Shown one piece after another: positions 7,418 through 14,913 of a stretch of DNA of 14,957 nt (position 1 is its first letter; every line of letters starts with the position of its first letter). The notes beneath the pieces are model-generated. The model ran no database searches and was not told the DNA's origin. It was given only the letters and a program-made list of their open reading frames with translations. Both the position numbers and the translations under genes were made by a program. This DNA comes from Chloroflexota bacterium (lineage in GTDB: Bacteria > Chloroflexota > Anaerolineae > UBA7937 > JACPPX01), in assembly GCA_016196905.1 (NCBI GenBank), contig JACPWV010000111.1:1-14957 (forward strand), written 5' to 3'.

Positions 7418-8750
7418 TCCTCTCCGCTTAGACACCCTCCTCCTTCTCCTTATGGTGGCTATCCACGGGGTGAATAACACCCTCTATCTGGGCCCGCCGG
7501 CAGTCCTCCTGGCAGGCATCTACCTGGCCCTGGATCTGGGCTTCCGGTCACCCCACCCGCGAGTCGCACCTTGGCTTTTCCGAATTCGCCTGGCCTTGGC
7601 GACCCTGGCCATTCTCTTCCTGGCCGTCCTGCCGCTGGCCACTCTGGTCGCCTTTCGGGTGCTCGGAGAGCCGGGATCCGATCTGTTTGTCACCACGCGA
7701 ACGATTCACGACGGAGCCTTGCAGACCGAGGCGGCAGTACGTTTCCTTCTCGAAGGACGAAATCCATATGTAGACAGCTACGCCCAGACCCTGGTCGCCC
7801 GCTACCCAATGTGGGAAGAATTCCAACTGAACTTCAACCCCGCCATCTACCATTACGTCTATCTGCCGGTAACTTTTATGGCCTCTATTCCCTTCTACCT
7901 CGCCTCTCAAGGCTTTCTAGGGTGGTACGATCAACGGATCGCTTACGGATTGCTCTTCTTCCTTCTGCTTTGGCTCCTGCCGTTGATGGCTCGTGAGCCT
8001 GCTCATAAGCTGGGAGCAGCGATCACAGTCGGCCTGAATCCCCTGATGATGGGTTTTCTGCCCGTGGGACTGGCTGCGGGGATAAACGATTATTTCGTCC
8101 TGTCGCTGGTCGTCCTGGCCGTAGTGCTGTGGCGGCGCGGGCGATTGAGTCTCTCCGCTGCCGCGATGGCCTTGGCCCTGGCCAGCAAACAGACAGCCTG
8201 GTTCGCGCTGCCCTTGTGGGGCATCCTGGTGTGGCACTCCGCTCGCCAGAGCACGAGCCCCTGGGCCATGATGAGGCCTCTGATCGTCCTCGTCCTCCTT
8301 TCGACGATGCTGATCCTGCCCTTTGTCCTTTGGAGCCCTGGAGACTTCTGGGACGACACGATCTCCTACCTCTCAGGGTCCCTGGCTACGAGCTTCCCCA
8401 TCAAGGGATTCGGGTTGAGTGGGATCCTTCTGGCGGCGGGGATCCTTCCTTCGAGCCGGGCCTATTTTCCCTTCTGGGTCTTTCAGTTGTTGCTGGGTGT
8501 GCCAGCCTTGCTCTATGCCGGATGGCGCCTATACCAGCGCGGGAGCTTGCGAGAGTTCTGGTTCGGCTACAGCATCCTGCTGTTCGCGGTAAACTACACC
8601 TCGCGATACTTCCACACCAACCACCTGGGCTATATCGTGGCTTTGCTCTTCCTGGGTTTTCTGGCCGACGACCGTCCCCCGGAACACAGCCAGACCAGAA
8701 ACGGAAAAAGCGCTTTCGGGAGATGGCCCGCCGGCCTTCCCTCGCAATGA
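7407..8750 (+). CDS. Polytopic membrane protein of an orphan GT-C-like family, paralogue 2
   Basis: This 447-residue membrane protein repeats the plan of its upstream neighbour: HDGALQTE (101-108), EGRNPYVDSY (116-125), HYVYLPVTF (149-157), LGWYDQR (171-177), GINDYFVLSL (225-234), ALASKQTAWF (257-266) and HTNHLGYI near the end. I chose ATG 7407 rather than the in-frame TTG 7389. ATG 7407 has GAGGCGAG just ahead of it, and with this start the HDGALQTE motif falls at exactly the same residue number (Asp102) as in paralogue 1. The start overlaps the upstream stop by 11 bases, so the two are probably co-translated and perhaps act together. Tandem duplication followed by marked divergence is the simplest history. 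A lipid-sugar-dependent glycosyltransferase activity is inferred, not shown. Confidence 0.85.
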   Translation: MERSPLRLDTLLLLLMVAIHGVNNTLYLGPPAVLLAGIYLALDLGFRSPHPRVAPWLFRIRLALATLAILFLAVLPLATLVAFRVLGEPGSDLFVTTRTIHDGALQTEAAVRFLLEGRNPYVDSYAQTLVARYPMWEEFQLNFNPAIYHYVYLPVTFMASIPFYLASQGFLGWYDQRIAYGLLFFLLLWLLPLMAREPAHKLGAAITVGLNPLMMGFLPVGLAAGINDYFVLSLVVLAVVLWRRGRLSLSAAAMALALASKQTAWFALPLWGILVWHSARQSTSPWAMMRPLIVLVLLSTMLILPFVLWSPGDFWDDTISYLSGSLATSFPIKGFGLSGILLAAGILPSSRAYFPFWVFQLLLGVPALLYAGWRLYQRGSLREFWFGYSILLFAVNYTSRYFHTNHLGYIVALLFLGFLADDRPPEHSQTRNGKSAFGRWPAGLPSQ

Positions 8751-8845
8751 AGGGCTATCGGCCCCGGGGCGAAAACCACACCCAGCGCTCGCCCGATCTA
8801 GGAAAGAAACCCTATGGCCAAGACTGGAAGCCTTAGGTTAAACTC

Positions 8846-8857
8846 GGAATCGATTCC
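8846..8857. promoter_or_regulatory. Perfect 12-base palindrome upstream of the GT87-like gene (candidate operator)
   Basis: GGAATCGATTCC is a perfect 12-base palindrome located 41 bases before the GTG start at 8899, in the 148-base gap following paralogue 2. A -10-like TATAAG lies at 8874-8879, so a protein bound to the palindrome would sit over the upstream half of a promoter using that -10. No convincing -35 is visible and the palindrome could be chance. Confidence 0.3.
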
Positions 8858-8898
8858 CCTTCGAATGCGTAGCTATAAGGCCAAGGGATCACCATCCC

Positions 8899-10155
8899 GT
8901 GTGCTTCCGCCCTCTTAAGTCCAGCCGCTCATGGGGACCTCGACTGGCCCTGGTCGGGCTCCTAGTGGTCCTCTATTTGGGCGCCGCCGGGGCTATCTAT
9001 CAGGTCTACACCGCCCGCATTCCCTCGGGCAACGATTTCTACTCCCGCTGGTTCGGGGCCAGAACTCTATTATTAGAAGGAAGGAACCCTTACTCGGCCG
9101 AGGTCACCCGGGATATCCAACTGGGGATGTACGGCCGTCTTGCCCGCCCGGACGAGGACCAGGTGGCCTTCGCCTACCCGCTCTATGTCGCTCTCTTGAT
9201 AGCCCCGTTGGTGGGTTTCCCCTATCCTCAAGCCCAGGCGTTGTGGTCGGCAGCCCTGCTCTTCACCACGGTTGCCTCGGTGCTGCTGAGCCTCAGTTGG
9301 GTGGGTTGGCGGCCCTCTCGGCTGGGCTCCATCCTGCTCGTGCTTTGGGCGCTTTTTCTCTACCCGATCGCACGCAGCCTCATCCTAGGGCAGTTCTCCT
9401 TACTGGTCCTGGCCCTTTTAGTGACTGCCTTGTGGGCGTTCCGGACTCAGCGGGAGGGGTGGGCCGGCATCGCGCTGGCCGGGGCCACCCTGAAACCCCA
9501 GATGGTGTTTCTCCTGATCCCGCTGCTTCTGGCTTGGGCGGTGGGAACACGCCGCTGGAGGGTTATCCTGGGCTTCCTGGGGGCGATAACGGTGCTCATC
9601 GCCCTCCCCTGGCTGTGGTTGCCCGGCTGGCCAGTCCCTTTTCTAGCTGGGCTGCCGGAGTACCAGCGCTACAGCGGGGCGTACACCGGTTCCCTCTCAC
9701 CCCTGGCCCTCACTCTGGCGCCTCTCCCTAGCGAGTTGCAAGGGCCGCTGGTATTCTTGTTGGGGCTGGCCCTTCTTGGTGCAACGCTATGGGCCTGGTA
9801 TCGACTCTGGCGAGACAAAGCAGTCGATCTCTATTGGCCCCTGGGCCTGGCCATCCTGGCGACGTTGCTCGTCCCGATGCAGAGTGGGACGACCAATCAA
9901 GTCCTGCTCCTGCTGCCCCTGCTCTCTGTTTTTCACGAATGGAACCGACGAGGCACTGCCTCTTCCGACCTCACCTCGAGAGTGCTGAGGAAAGGCCGCG
10001 GATGGCTGCCCGTAGTCGCGCTCTTTTTGCTCCTGGCTCCGTGGGCACTGTTCTTGGCCACGGTGAAGGGGGATGCAGAGCAGGCGATCATGTTTCTCCC
10101 TCTACCCTGGCTGACCCTCGTCCTGGCGATCCTGAGTCGACCCGGAGGTCAGTAA
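8899..10155 (+). CDS. GT87/DUF2029-like polyprenyl-phosphate-mannose-dependent glycosyltransferase
   Basis: The 418-residue polytopic protein matches the general pattern of GT87 (DUF2029). It has one helix (about 15-36), then a loop with SGNDFYSRW (43-51) and LLEGRNPYS (58-66), where the Asp46 region is the likely catalytic loop. GQFSLLVLALL (164-174) and GATLKPQMVFLL (195-206) follow. GT87 members such as mycobacterial PimE add mannose from polyprenyl-phosphate-mannose on the outer membrane face. The start is GTG 8899; no in-frame ATG gives a better choice, and a nearby ATG at 8865 runs into a stop in another frame. It follows a 148-base gap and is 13 bases upstream of the next gene. A function downstream of the DPM1-like enzyme is a reasonable inference, but acceptor and sugar are unknown. 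Confidence 0.85.
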   Translation: MCFRPLKSSRSWGPRLALVGLLVVLYLGAAGAIYQVYTARIPSGNDFYSRWFGARTLLLEGRNPYSAEVTRDIQLGMYGRLARPDEDQVAFAYPLYVALLIAPLVGFPYPQAQALWSAALLFTTVASVLLSLSWVGWRPSRLGSILLVLWALFLYPIARSLILGQFSLLVLALLVTALWAFRTQREGWAGIALAGATLKPQMVFLLIPLLLAWAVGTRRWRVILGFLGAITVLIALPWLWLPGWPVPFLAGLPEYQRYSGAYTGSLSPLALTLAPLPSELQGPLVFLLGLALLGATLWAWYRLWRDKAVDLYWPLGLAILATLLVPMQSGTTNQVLLLLPLLSVFHEWNRRGTASSDLTSRVLRKGRGWLPVVALFLLLAPWALFLATVKGDAEQAIMFLPLPWLTLVLAILSRPGGQ

Positions 10156-10168
10156 AAAGCGACAGACG

Positions 10169-11671
10169 ATGGGGGACTGGCGTAAACACCTGGCTATCAT
10201 AATGCCGCTCGTTTGGCTGATGGGGGTGTTTCTGCTCTTCTACGCCGTGCAGAAGCCCGTACCGGCGGGCCAGGCCCTGGCTGTGGTCCGGACTGGGCTC
10301 GACCTCGCCGCGGCCCTCTTCATTTTCGTCTTGGGCGCCGCTTTGGGCCGACGGCTCCTGGCACGCTTCCCCTTCCAAACAGAGGGCGAGCGTTGGCTGT
10401 TCGGGGTCGGGGTGGGGTTGGCTGCGCTTTCCATCGCCACGTTGGTGCTGGGACTGGCGGGGGGGTTCTCGCACCTCACCCTATCCGCAATGGCCGCTCT
10501 CCTGAGCCTGCTCATGCTACCTGCTCTCTACTCAGCGCTCCGCGCGGCGGCGACCATCCTGCGGAGCCTTCGCCCGCCCCTGCCCCTGAGGCTCTATTTT
10601 GCGATCAGTTTAGCTCTCTCCCTACTCCTGGCCCTGGCTCCCCCCAGCACCGCCTTCGATGCCTTGCTCTACCATCTGGCCGGCCCCAAATTGTATCTGG
10701 AGGCGGGGCGTATCTATGCCATCGACAACCCTCCCCTCTATTTCCCCTCCTTGGTGGAGATGCTCTTTGGCTTGGCCATGGCCATCCGCGGCGATATCGC
10801 TGCGCAACTGCTCCACTACGGTTACGGCACGCTGTCAGCGGGGGCTGCGTACCTCATCGCCAGCCGGTTCCTCTCCCCCCAGTCGAGGTGGTGGGCCTTG
10901 GCCCTCTTGTGGTCCATGCCGATGTTCCCCCTGCTCATGGGCTGGGCCTATGTCGACCTGGCTCTCCTATTCTACGAGTTGCTCGCCGCTTACGCCTTTC
11001 TGCGCTGGCTGGAGGACGAGTCTCGCCCCTGGCTTCTCTTGAGCGGGGCCTGCGCTGGCCTGGCCATGGGGGTGAAGTACACCGCCTTCGTCCTGCCCCT
11101 AGCTCTTTTGGGATTGTGGGCCTGGCACGCGCTGAGGCGGGGGCGTTTTCAAGCACGCTTGGTCGAGGGTATTCTGTTCTGCGTTCTGGCGCTGGGAGTG
11201 GCCGCGCCGTGGTTTCTGCGCAATGGGTGGTTAGTAGGCAACCCGATCTATCCATTCCTATGGGGCGGCAAGTTCTGGGATAGTTGGCTGGCCCACTGGT
11301 ATGAGCAGCCTGGAACCGGAGTGGGCTTGGATCTAGCCAGCTTGCTGCGACTGCCTCTCAGCATCACTCTCGGTGTCGATCTATGGGGGGGGGCTCGGGA
11401 TGAGACCTTTTACGACGGGCGCACCGGACCACTCCTGTTGGCACTGCTGCCTGTCCTGCTGATTGCCCGCCGCATTCCAGGTCGAGCCAACCCCGACGGC
11501 GCGTGTCGAGCAGCTGAGCTTGGGTCTGCTGACCCAGGTCAGCGAGTTCGTCTCCCTCAACCCCCTGCCTTACCTCTTCGGCTACGAGGGGCGAGACGAA
11601 TATCTGCACCGCGTCCTGGGCCCTCACTATGCGGCCATGGAATACATCAACACCCGGCTTCCGGCGGGTAG
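10169..11671 (+). CDS. GT39/GT-C-like membrane glycosyltransferase, N-terminal part of a frame-broken gene
   Basis: Residues 1-435 are a polytopic protein with about ten membrane segments. The likely catalytic loop FDALLYHLAGPKLYL (163-177, Asp164) comes only after about five helices, so it has an unusual N-terminal membrane extension. Other recognisable stretches are MGVKYTAFVLP (300-310) and GNPIYPFLWGGKFW (357-370), common in bacterial GT39-like proteins. After LLALLPVLLIARR (423-435) the frame changes character to a Pro/Arg/Gly-rich tail (436-500). At the same place the proper C-terminal sequence appears in another frame (see 11463-11999). Related proteins normally have further helices between these two parts, so about a hundred or more residues seem to be missing. 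A run of nine G (11385-11393) lies in frame upstream of the break. The start follows the GT87-like stop by 13 bases. Confidence 0.72.
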   Translation: MGDWRKHLAIIMPLVWLMGVFLLFYAVQKPVPAGQALAVVRTGLDLAAALFIFVLGAALGRRLLARFPFQTEGERWLFGVGVGLAALSIATLVLGLAGGFSHLTLSAMAALLSLLMLPALYSALRAAATILRSLRPPLPLRLYFAISLALSLLLALAPPSTAFDALLYHLAGPKLYLEAGRIYAIDNPPLYFPSLVEMLFGLAMAIRGDIAAQLLHYGYGTLSAGAAYLIASRFLSPQSRWWALALLWSMPMFPLLMGWAYVDLALLFYELLAAYAFLRWLEDESRPWLLLSGACAGLAMGVKYTAFVLPLALLGLWAWHALRRGRFQARLVEGILFCVLALGVAAPWFLRNGWLVGNPIYPFLWGGKFWDSWLAHWYEQPGTGVGLDLASLLRLPLSITLGVDLWGGARDETFYDGRTGPLLLALLPVLLIARRIPGRANPDGACRAAELGSADPGQRVRLPQPPALPLRLRGARRISAPRPGPSLCGHGIHQHPASGG

Positions 11672-11999
11672 CACAGTCCAGTTCTTATGGGAGCCGCGCA
11701 CCTATTACAGCCAGCGGCCAGCCCGACCCGATCCCATCTTGGGAGTCTTTAAACATGAGGCCTTCCTCCGCGGGAACGCGGATGAGATCGCAGGTGTCTG
11801 GCGAGAACAAGGGATCACCCATGTATTGTTTTGGCATGCGGGTTTCGACTTCCTCCAGCGGGCTGCAGATCGGCGTTTCGTGTTGAGTGGGGAGGAGGCC
11901 GCAATATGGGACAGGCTACGAAATGGCTATCTGCTTCCCCTCTATCGTGACGATCAGGGAGCCTATATCCTTTATGAGTTGTCCACTCCCTTGTCTTGA
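11463..11999 (+). pseudogene. C-terminal soluble domain of the broken GT-C gene
   Basis: This frame carries what looks like the extracytoplasmic C-terminal domain of a GT39-like membrane protein. It reads VEQLSLGLLTQVSEFVSLNP, then PYLFGYEGRDEYL, HYAAMEYINTRLPAGS, FLWEPRTYY and GITHVLFW. Only the part from about 11500 on looks genuine; the TTG at 11463 is merely the first possible start and lies inside the upstream frame. The domain has no membrane segment of its own and no ribosome binding site, so alone it would not be a sensible protein. It overlaps the end of the 10169 gene by about 200 bases in another frame. I read it as the second half of that gene after an out-of-frame deletion or an assembly collapse. 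Confidence 0.65.
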
Positions 12000-12065
12000 A
12001 TCGCCCTGCAATCCGTTCAGGCGTCGGATCGTGTCGGCCGACCCGGCTCTGGCTGCGAGGATGCG

Positions 12066-13241
12066 ATGATCACCTGGGCACGTGCCATCTCAGCCCGGTG
12101 GCGGAGTCTGGATCCAGCCTGGCGCTACGCGCTAGGGCTTTTCTTCGCCCTGCGAATCGGCCTCTCTCTTTTCGCGGCTTTGCTTGTTTCCATCTCCGAT
12201 GCCCCTCTCGACCCGGATCCGATCCTTCGCCCCTACCAGGGGATCCCGCCAGTCCAGGGGGGCCTGGCCGGTCTGGTGCTGGGCCCCTGGCAGCGGTTCG
12301 ATGGCCTGTGGTACCTGAAAATTGCGCAGTGGGGCTACTCCACTTCGGAGGACATTCACTTCCCGCCCCTTTATCCGTTGCTGATCCGCATCGTGGGCTC
12401 CCTGCTCGCGGATCAATACTTTCTGGCCGCCATTCTGCTCTCCAACCTGTTCTACGTTCTCGCCCTTCTCCACCTCTACCGATTGGCGTCACGCGAGGTG
12501 GGCCCAGCTGTTGGGAGACGTGCGCTGCTTTATCTGTCCATTTTCCCGACGGCTTTCTTCTTCCTGGCCCCCTACTCCGAGCCCCTGTTTTTGCTTTTCG
12601 CCGTCGCCTCTTTCGATCATCTTCGCCGAGGATCCTGGTTCTGGGCAGGGTTCTGGGGGTTCCTGGCGACGTTGACCCGGCTTCAGGGTTGGGTTTTGAT
12701 ATTCCCTCTCCTCTATGAATTCCTCCAACAGCAGCGCGGGCGGGTGCTCCGAAAAGGGGACCTCCTCTCTTTGGGCCTGATCCCTGCGGCGATAGTCTTC
12801 TATCTGGGTTTGAGGTTCGCGTGGGGCCTGGGGCCCCTGTTGCCAATGGAGGAGCCGAGCCTCCACGCTCGGATAGTGCTCCCTTGGGAGAACCTCCTGT
12901 ACAGTTTACAGACTTTGGCCTCGGGGCGATTTCATCAAGCCGATCTCCTCAATTTGGGCTCGGCGGTGCTCTTTGCTTTGTTCATCGTCTACTCTTGGAA
13001 TCAGCTACCGAGGTCATATCACGCCTATCTGATCTCCGGCCTTTTATTCCTGACGATGCGCTGGGTAGAGACCCAACCCCTGAACAGCCTGTCCCGATAT
13101 GTGTTAGGATTGTTCCCCGCTTTCATGTACCTGGGCCAAGTGGGTCAGAACGTCATTTGGCACCGGGTTATCGTGTATAGTTCCCTCCCCCTACTTTTGT
13201 ACTTGACTGGGCAATTCGTGCTATGGGGATGGGTGGCTTAG
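12066..13241 (+). CDS. PIG-V-like (GT76) membrane mannosyltransferase
   Basis: The 391-residue polytopic protein has the hallmarks of the bacterial branch of the PIG-V/Mannosyl_trans2 family. These are a first helix (about 21-43), a loop with WQRFDGLWYLKIAQWGY (75-91) whose Asp79 is the expected catalytic residue, HFPPLYPLLIR (98-108), FPTAFFFLAPYSEPLFLL (160-177), and a late SLSRYVLGLFPAF. Family members use polyprenyl- or dolichyl-phosphate-mannose as donor, which fits the DPM1-like enzyme in this cluster. The ATG at 12066 is preceded by GCGAGG (12055-12060) at good spacing; an ATG at 12061 is in another frame. It follows a 66-base gap and is separated by 7 bases from the next gene. The acceptor cannot be predicted. 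Confidence 0.85.
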   Translation: MITWARAISARWRSLDPAWRYALGLFFALRIGLSLFAALLVSISDAPLDPDPILRPYQGIPPVQGGLAGLVLGPWQRFDGLWYLKIAQWGYSTSEDIHFPPLYPLLIRIVGSLLADQYFLAAILLSNLFYVLALLHLYRLASREVGPAVGRRALLYLSIFPTAFFFLAPYSEPLFLLFAVASFDHLRRGSWFWAGFWGFLATLTRLQGWVLIFPLLYEFLQQQRGRVLRKGDLLSLGLIPAAIVFYLGLRFAWGLGPLLPMEEPSLHARIVLPWENLLYSLQTLASGRFHQADLLNLGSAVLFALFIVYSWNQLPRSYHAYLISGLLFLTMRWVETQPLNSLSRYVLGLFPAFMYLGQVGQNVIWHRVIVYSSLPLLLYLTGQFVLWGWVA

Positions 13242-13248
13242 GTGGATC

Positions 13249-14913
13249 ATGCGCGGCGAAGCGAGTCCGGCCGGATCGGATCGAACCTGGGCGGTCAGCG
13301 TCTCGCTGCTGGCCCTGGGCCTGGGTCTAACGCCCTACCTGGCCGGCTATGCCCTGGCGCCCCCGGATGTGGAGTTCGGCGGGCTGGTGATGAACATCGA
13401 GGACTCCCACAGCTATTTGGCCAAGATGCTCCAAGGAGCCCAGGGGCACTTACTTTACCGGATCCCCTATACCTCGGAGCAGCACGAGCCAGCCTTCCTG
13501 GGTGGGTTCTACTTCTTCTGGGGCTGGGTGGCCCGAAGCATTGGTGCGCCCCTCATGCTGGTTTGGCACCTGAGTCGCATCGCTTCGGGCGCCTTCCTTT
13601 TGTGGGCCACCTATCGCTTTATCGCCCACTTCCTGTCGAGGGTCGAAGTGCGCCGTCTCGCCTTCCTGTTGGCCATCTTCAGTTCCGGCTTGGGGTGGGG
13701 CTTGCTCTTGCTGGGGCTTCCTTTTTTTCTCGATTTTTTCCCTGTCGATTTCAAGATGCCCGAGGCCCATCTGTTCTTCACCTTGCTCACCTTCCCCCAT
13801 TTCTCCTTCGCCACCGGTCTTCTGCTCCTGATCTTCCTCGACCTCTTAACTTATCTCGAAGCCGGACGCCTGGTCCACGCGATCCGGTTGGGCGCTCAAG
13901 TAACGCTGCTCATCATCACGCTGCCGTACTTGGCCTACTTGGTGGCTGGCCTGGGGTTGATTTATCTATTGATACTTGCCCTGGGCGATAGCGCCCCCTC
14001 CTGGAAAAGGCTGTGGGGCCTCTGGCCAGCGGTCGTCATTCCAGCGCCCTTGATCGTCTACTATGGCCTGGTCTTTACTCGCTCCTTACCCTTTCGAGCC
14101 TGGGCCGAGCAGTCGGTGACCCTCTCTCCTCACCCACTGCATTACCTAATCGCCTATCTGCCTCTCGGCCTCCTGGCGCTGCCCGGCTTGGTGGCCGCCT
14201 GGCGCGAGCGAAACACCCGTTCGTTGTTGCTGCTCAGCTGGGCATTGGGCGGCCTGGCTCTGGCTTATCTTCCCCTCGCCTGGCAGCGGCGGCTGATCAT
14301 GGGATACCACCTGCCCCTCAGCCTCTTGGCGGCCATGGGCGCCCACTCCTTTTGGCTGCCTCGTGGGAGTGATGCACCCTGGCTGCAGCGCTGGGCCGCC
14401 TGGCGCAAGATGGATCCCTCCCGTATGGCGAGTACACTCCTGAGCGCATTTTTTCTATTCAACACCATCTCCAATGTCTACATCCTGGCCAGCCTGGCGG
14501 TTACCGCCGCGCAACACCCGTATCCTTTTTTCCGCGAACGAGCTGAGGTAGAGGCGGTGGAGTGGCTGGCGCGGGCGGTGCCCAGCGAGAGCGTGATCTT
14601 GTCCAGTGACTGGACTGGAGGCTACATCCCCGCCCGCAGCAGCCGGCGCGTTTTTATCGGACACTGGGTGGAGACGCTGGACTTCTCGGCCAAGCTATCT
14701 GAAGCCAGGCGCTTCTTCGATGCCGCCACCCCCGATAAGTGGCGAAGGGAGTTTCTGGCCACACGTCAGATCGATTATCTTTTCTATGGGCCTCGCGAGC
14801 GGGAGTGGGGGGCCTTCGAGCCCAGCTATGTCCCCTACCTGATCCGGCGCTTCTCCAACTCCCTGGTCTCGATTTATGAGGTGAGCCTTTTCACCACCAG
14901 GCAAAGTTCATGA
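13249..14913 (+). CDS. Large GT-C-like membrane protein with C-terminal soluble domain
   Basis: This 554-residue protein is not a family I can name. It has a first helix (about 14-36), then a loop with NIEDSHSYLAKMLQGAQG (49-66) that is acidic and in the position of the GT-C catalytic loop, then EHEPAF-like sequence QHEPAFLGGFYFFWGW (78-93). About ten further membrane segments run to about residue 415. A C-terminal soluble part follows, with VEAVEWLARAVPSESVILSS, RVFIGHWVETLDF and QIDYLFYGPRE. That C-terminal arrangement resembles the external domain of the 4537 gene product. The ATG at 13249 has AGGTGG just upstream (13240-13245) and lies 7 bases after the PIG-V-like stop. Its stop overlaps the next start as ATGA. 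A lipid-sugar-dependent glycosyltransferase is the most likely role by context. Confidence 0.82.
   Translation: MRGEASPAGSDRTWAVSVSLLALGLGLTPYLAGYALAPPDVEFGGLVMNIEDSHSYLAKMLQGAQGHLLYRIPYTSEQHEPAFLGGFYFFWGWVARSIGAPLMLVWHLSRIASGAFLLWATYRFIAHFLSRVEVRRLAFLLAIFSSGLGWGLLLLGLPFFLDFFPVDFKMPEAHLFFTLLTFPHFSFATGLLLLIFLDLLTYLEAGRLVHAIRLGAQVTLLIITLPYLAYLVAGLGLIYLLILALGDSAPSWKRLWGLWPAVVIPAPLIVYYGLVFTRSLPFRAWAEQSVTLSPHPLHYLIAYLPLGLLALPGLVAAWRERNTRSLLLLSWALGGLALAYLPLAWQRRLIMGYHLPLSLLAAMGAHSFWLPRGSDAPWLQRWAAWRKMDPSRMASTLLSAFFLFNTISNVYILASLAVTAAQHPYPFFRERAEVEAVEWLARAVPSESVILSSDWTGGYIPARSSRRVFIGHWVETLDFSAKLSEARRFFDAATPDKWRREFLATRQIDYLFYGPREREWGAFEPSYVPYLIRRFSNSLVSIYEVSLFTTRQSS

Noticed and set aside
8751..8770. 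AAGGGCTAT followed by GGCC in the gaps after 6000 and after 8750 as a shared element
   Set aside because: Only about 13 bases match in two places (6044-6056 and 8750-8763), with no symmetry or consistent position relative to genes. I treat it as chance.
8761..8770. GCCCCGGGGC as a terminator after paralogue 2
   Set aside because: The palindrome has no loop and no following T-run, so it cannot form a usual intrinsic terminator hairpin.
10213..11283. Plus-strand frame of 356 codons inside the 10169 gene
   Set aside because: It is a shadow frame; the overlapping 10169 frame has well-formed membrane helices and known motifs.
12070..12846. Minus-strand frame of 258 codons opposite the PIG-V-like gene
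   Set aside because: It is antisense to a convincing gene, with only Arg/Gly/Pro-rich sequence and no start context.
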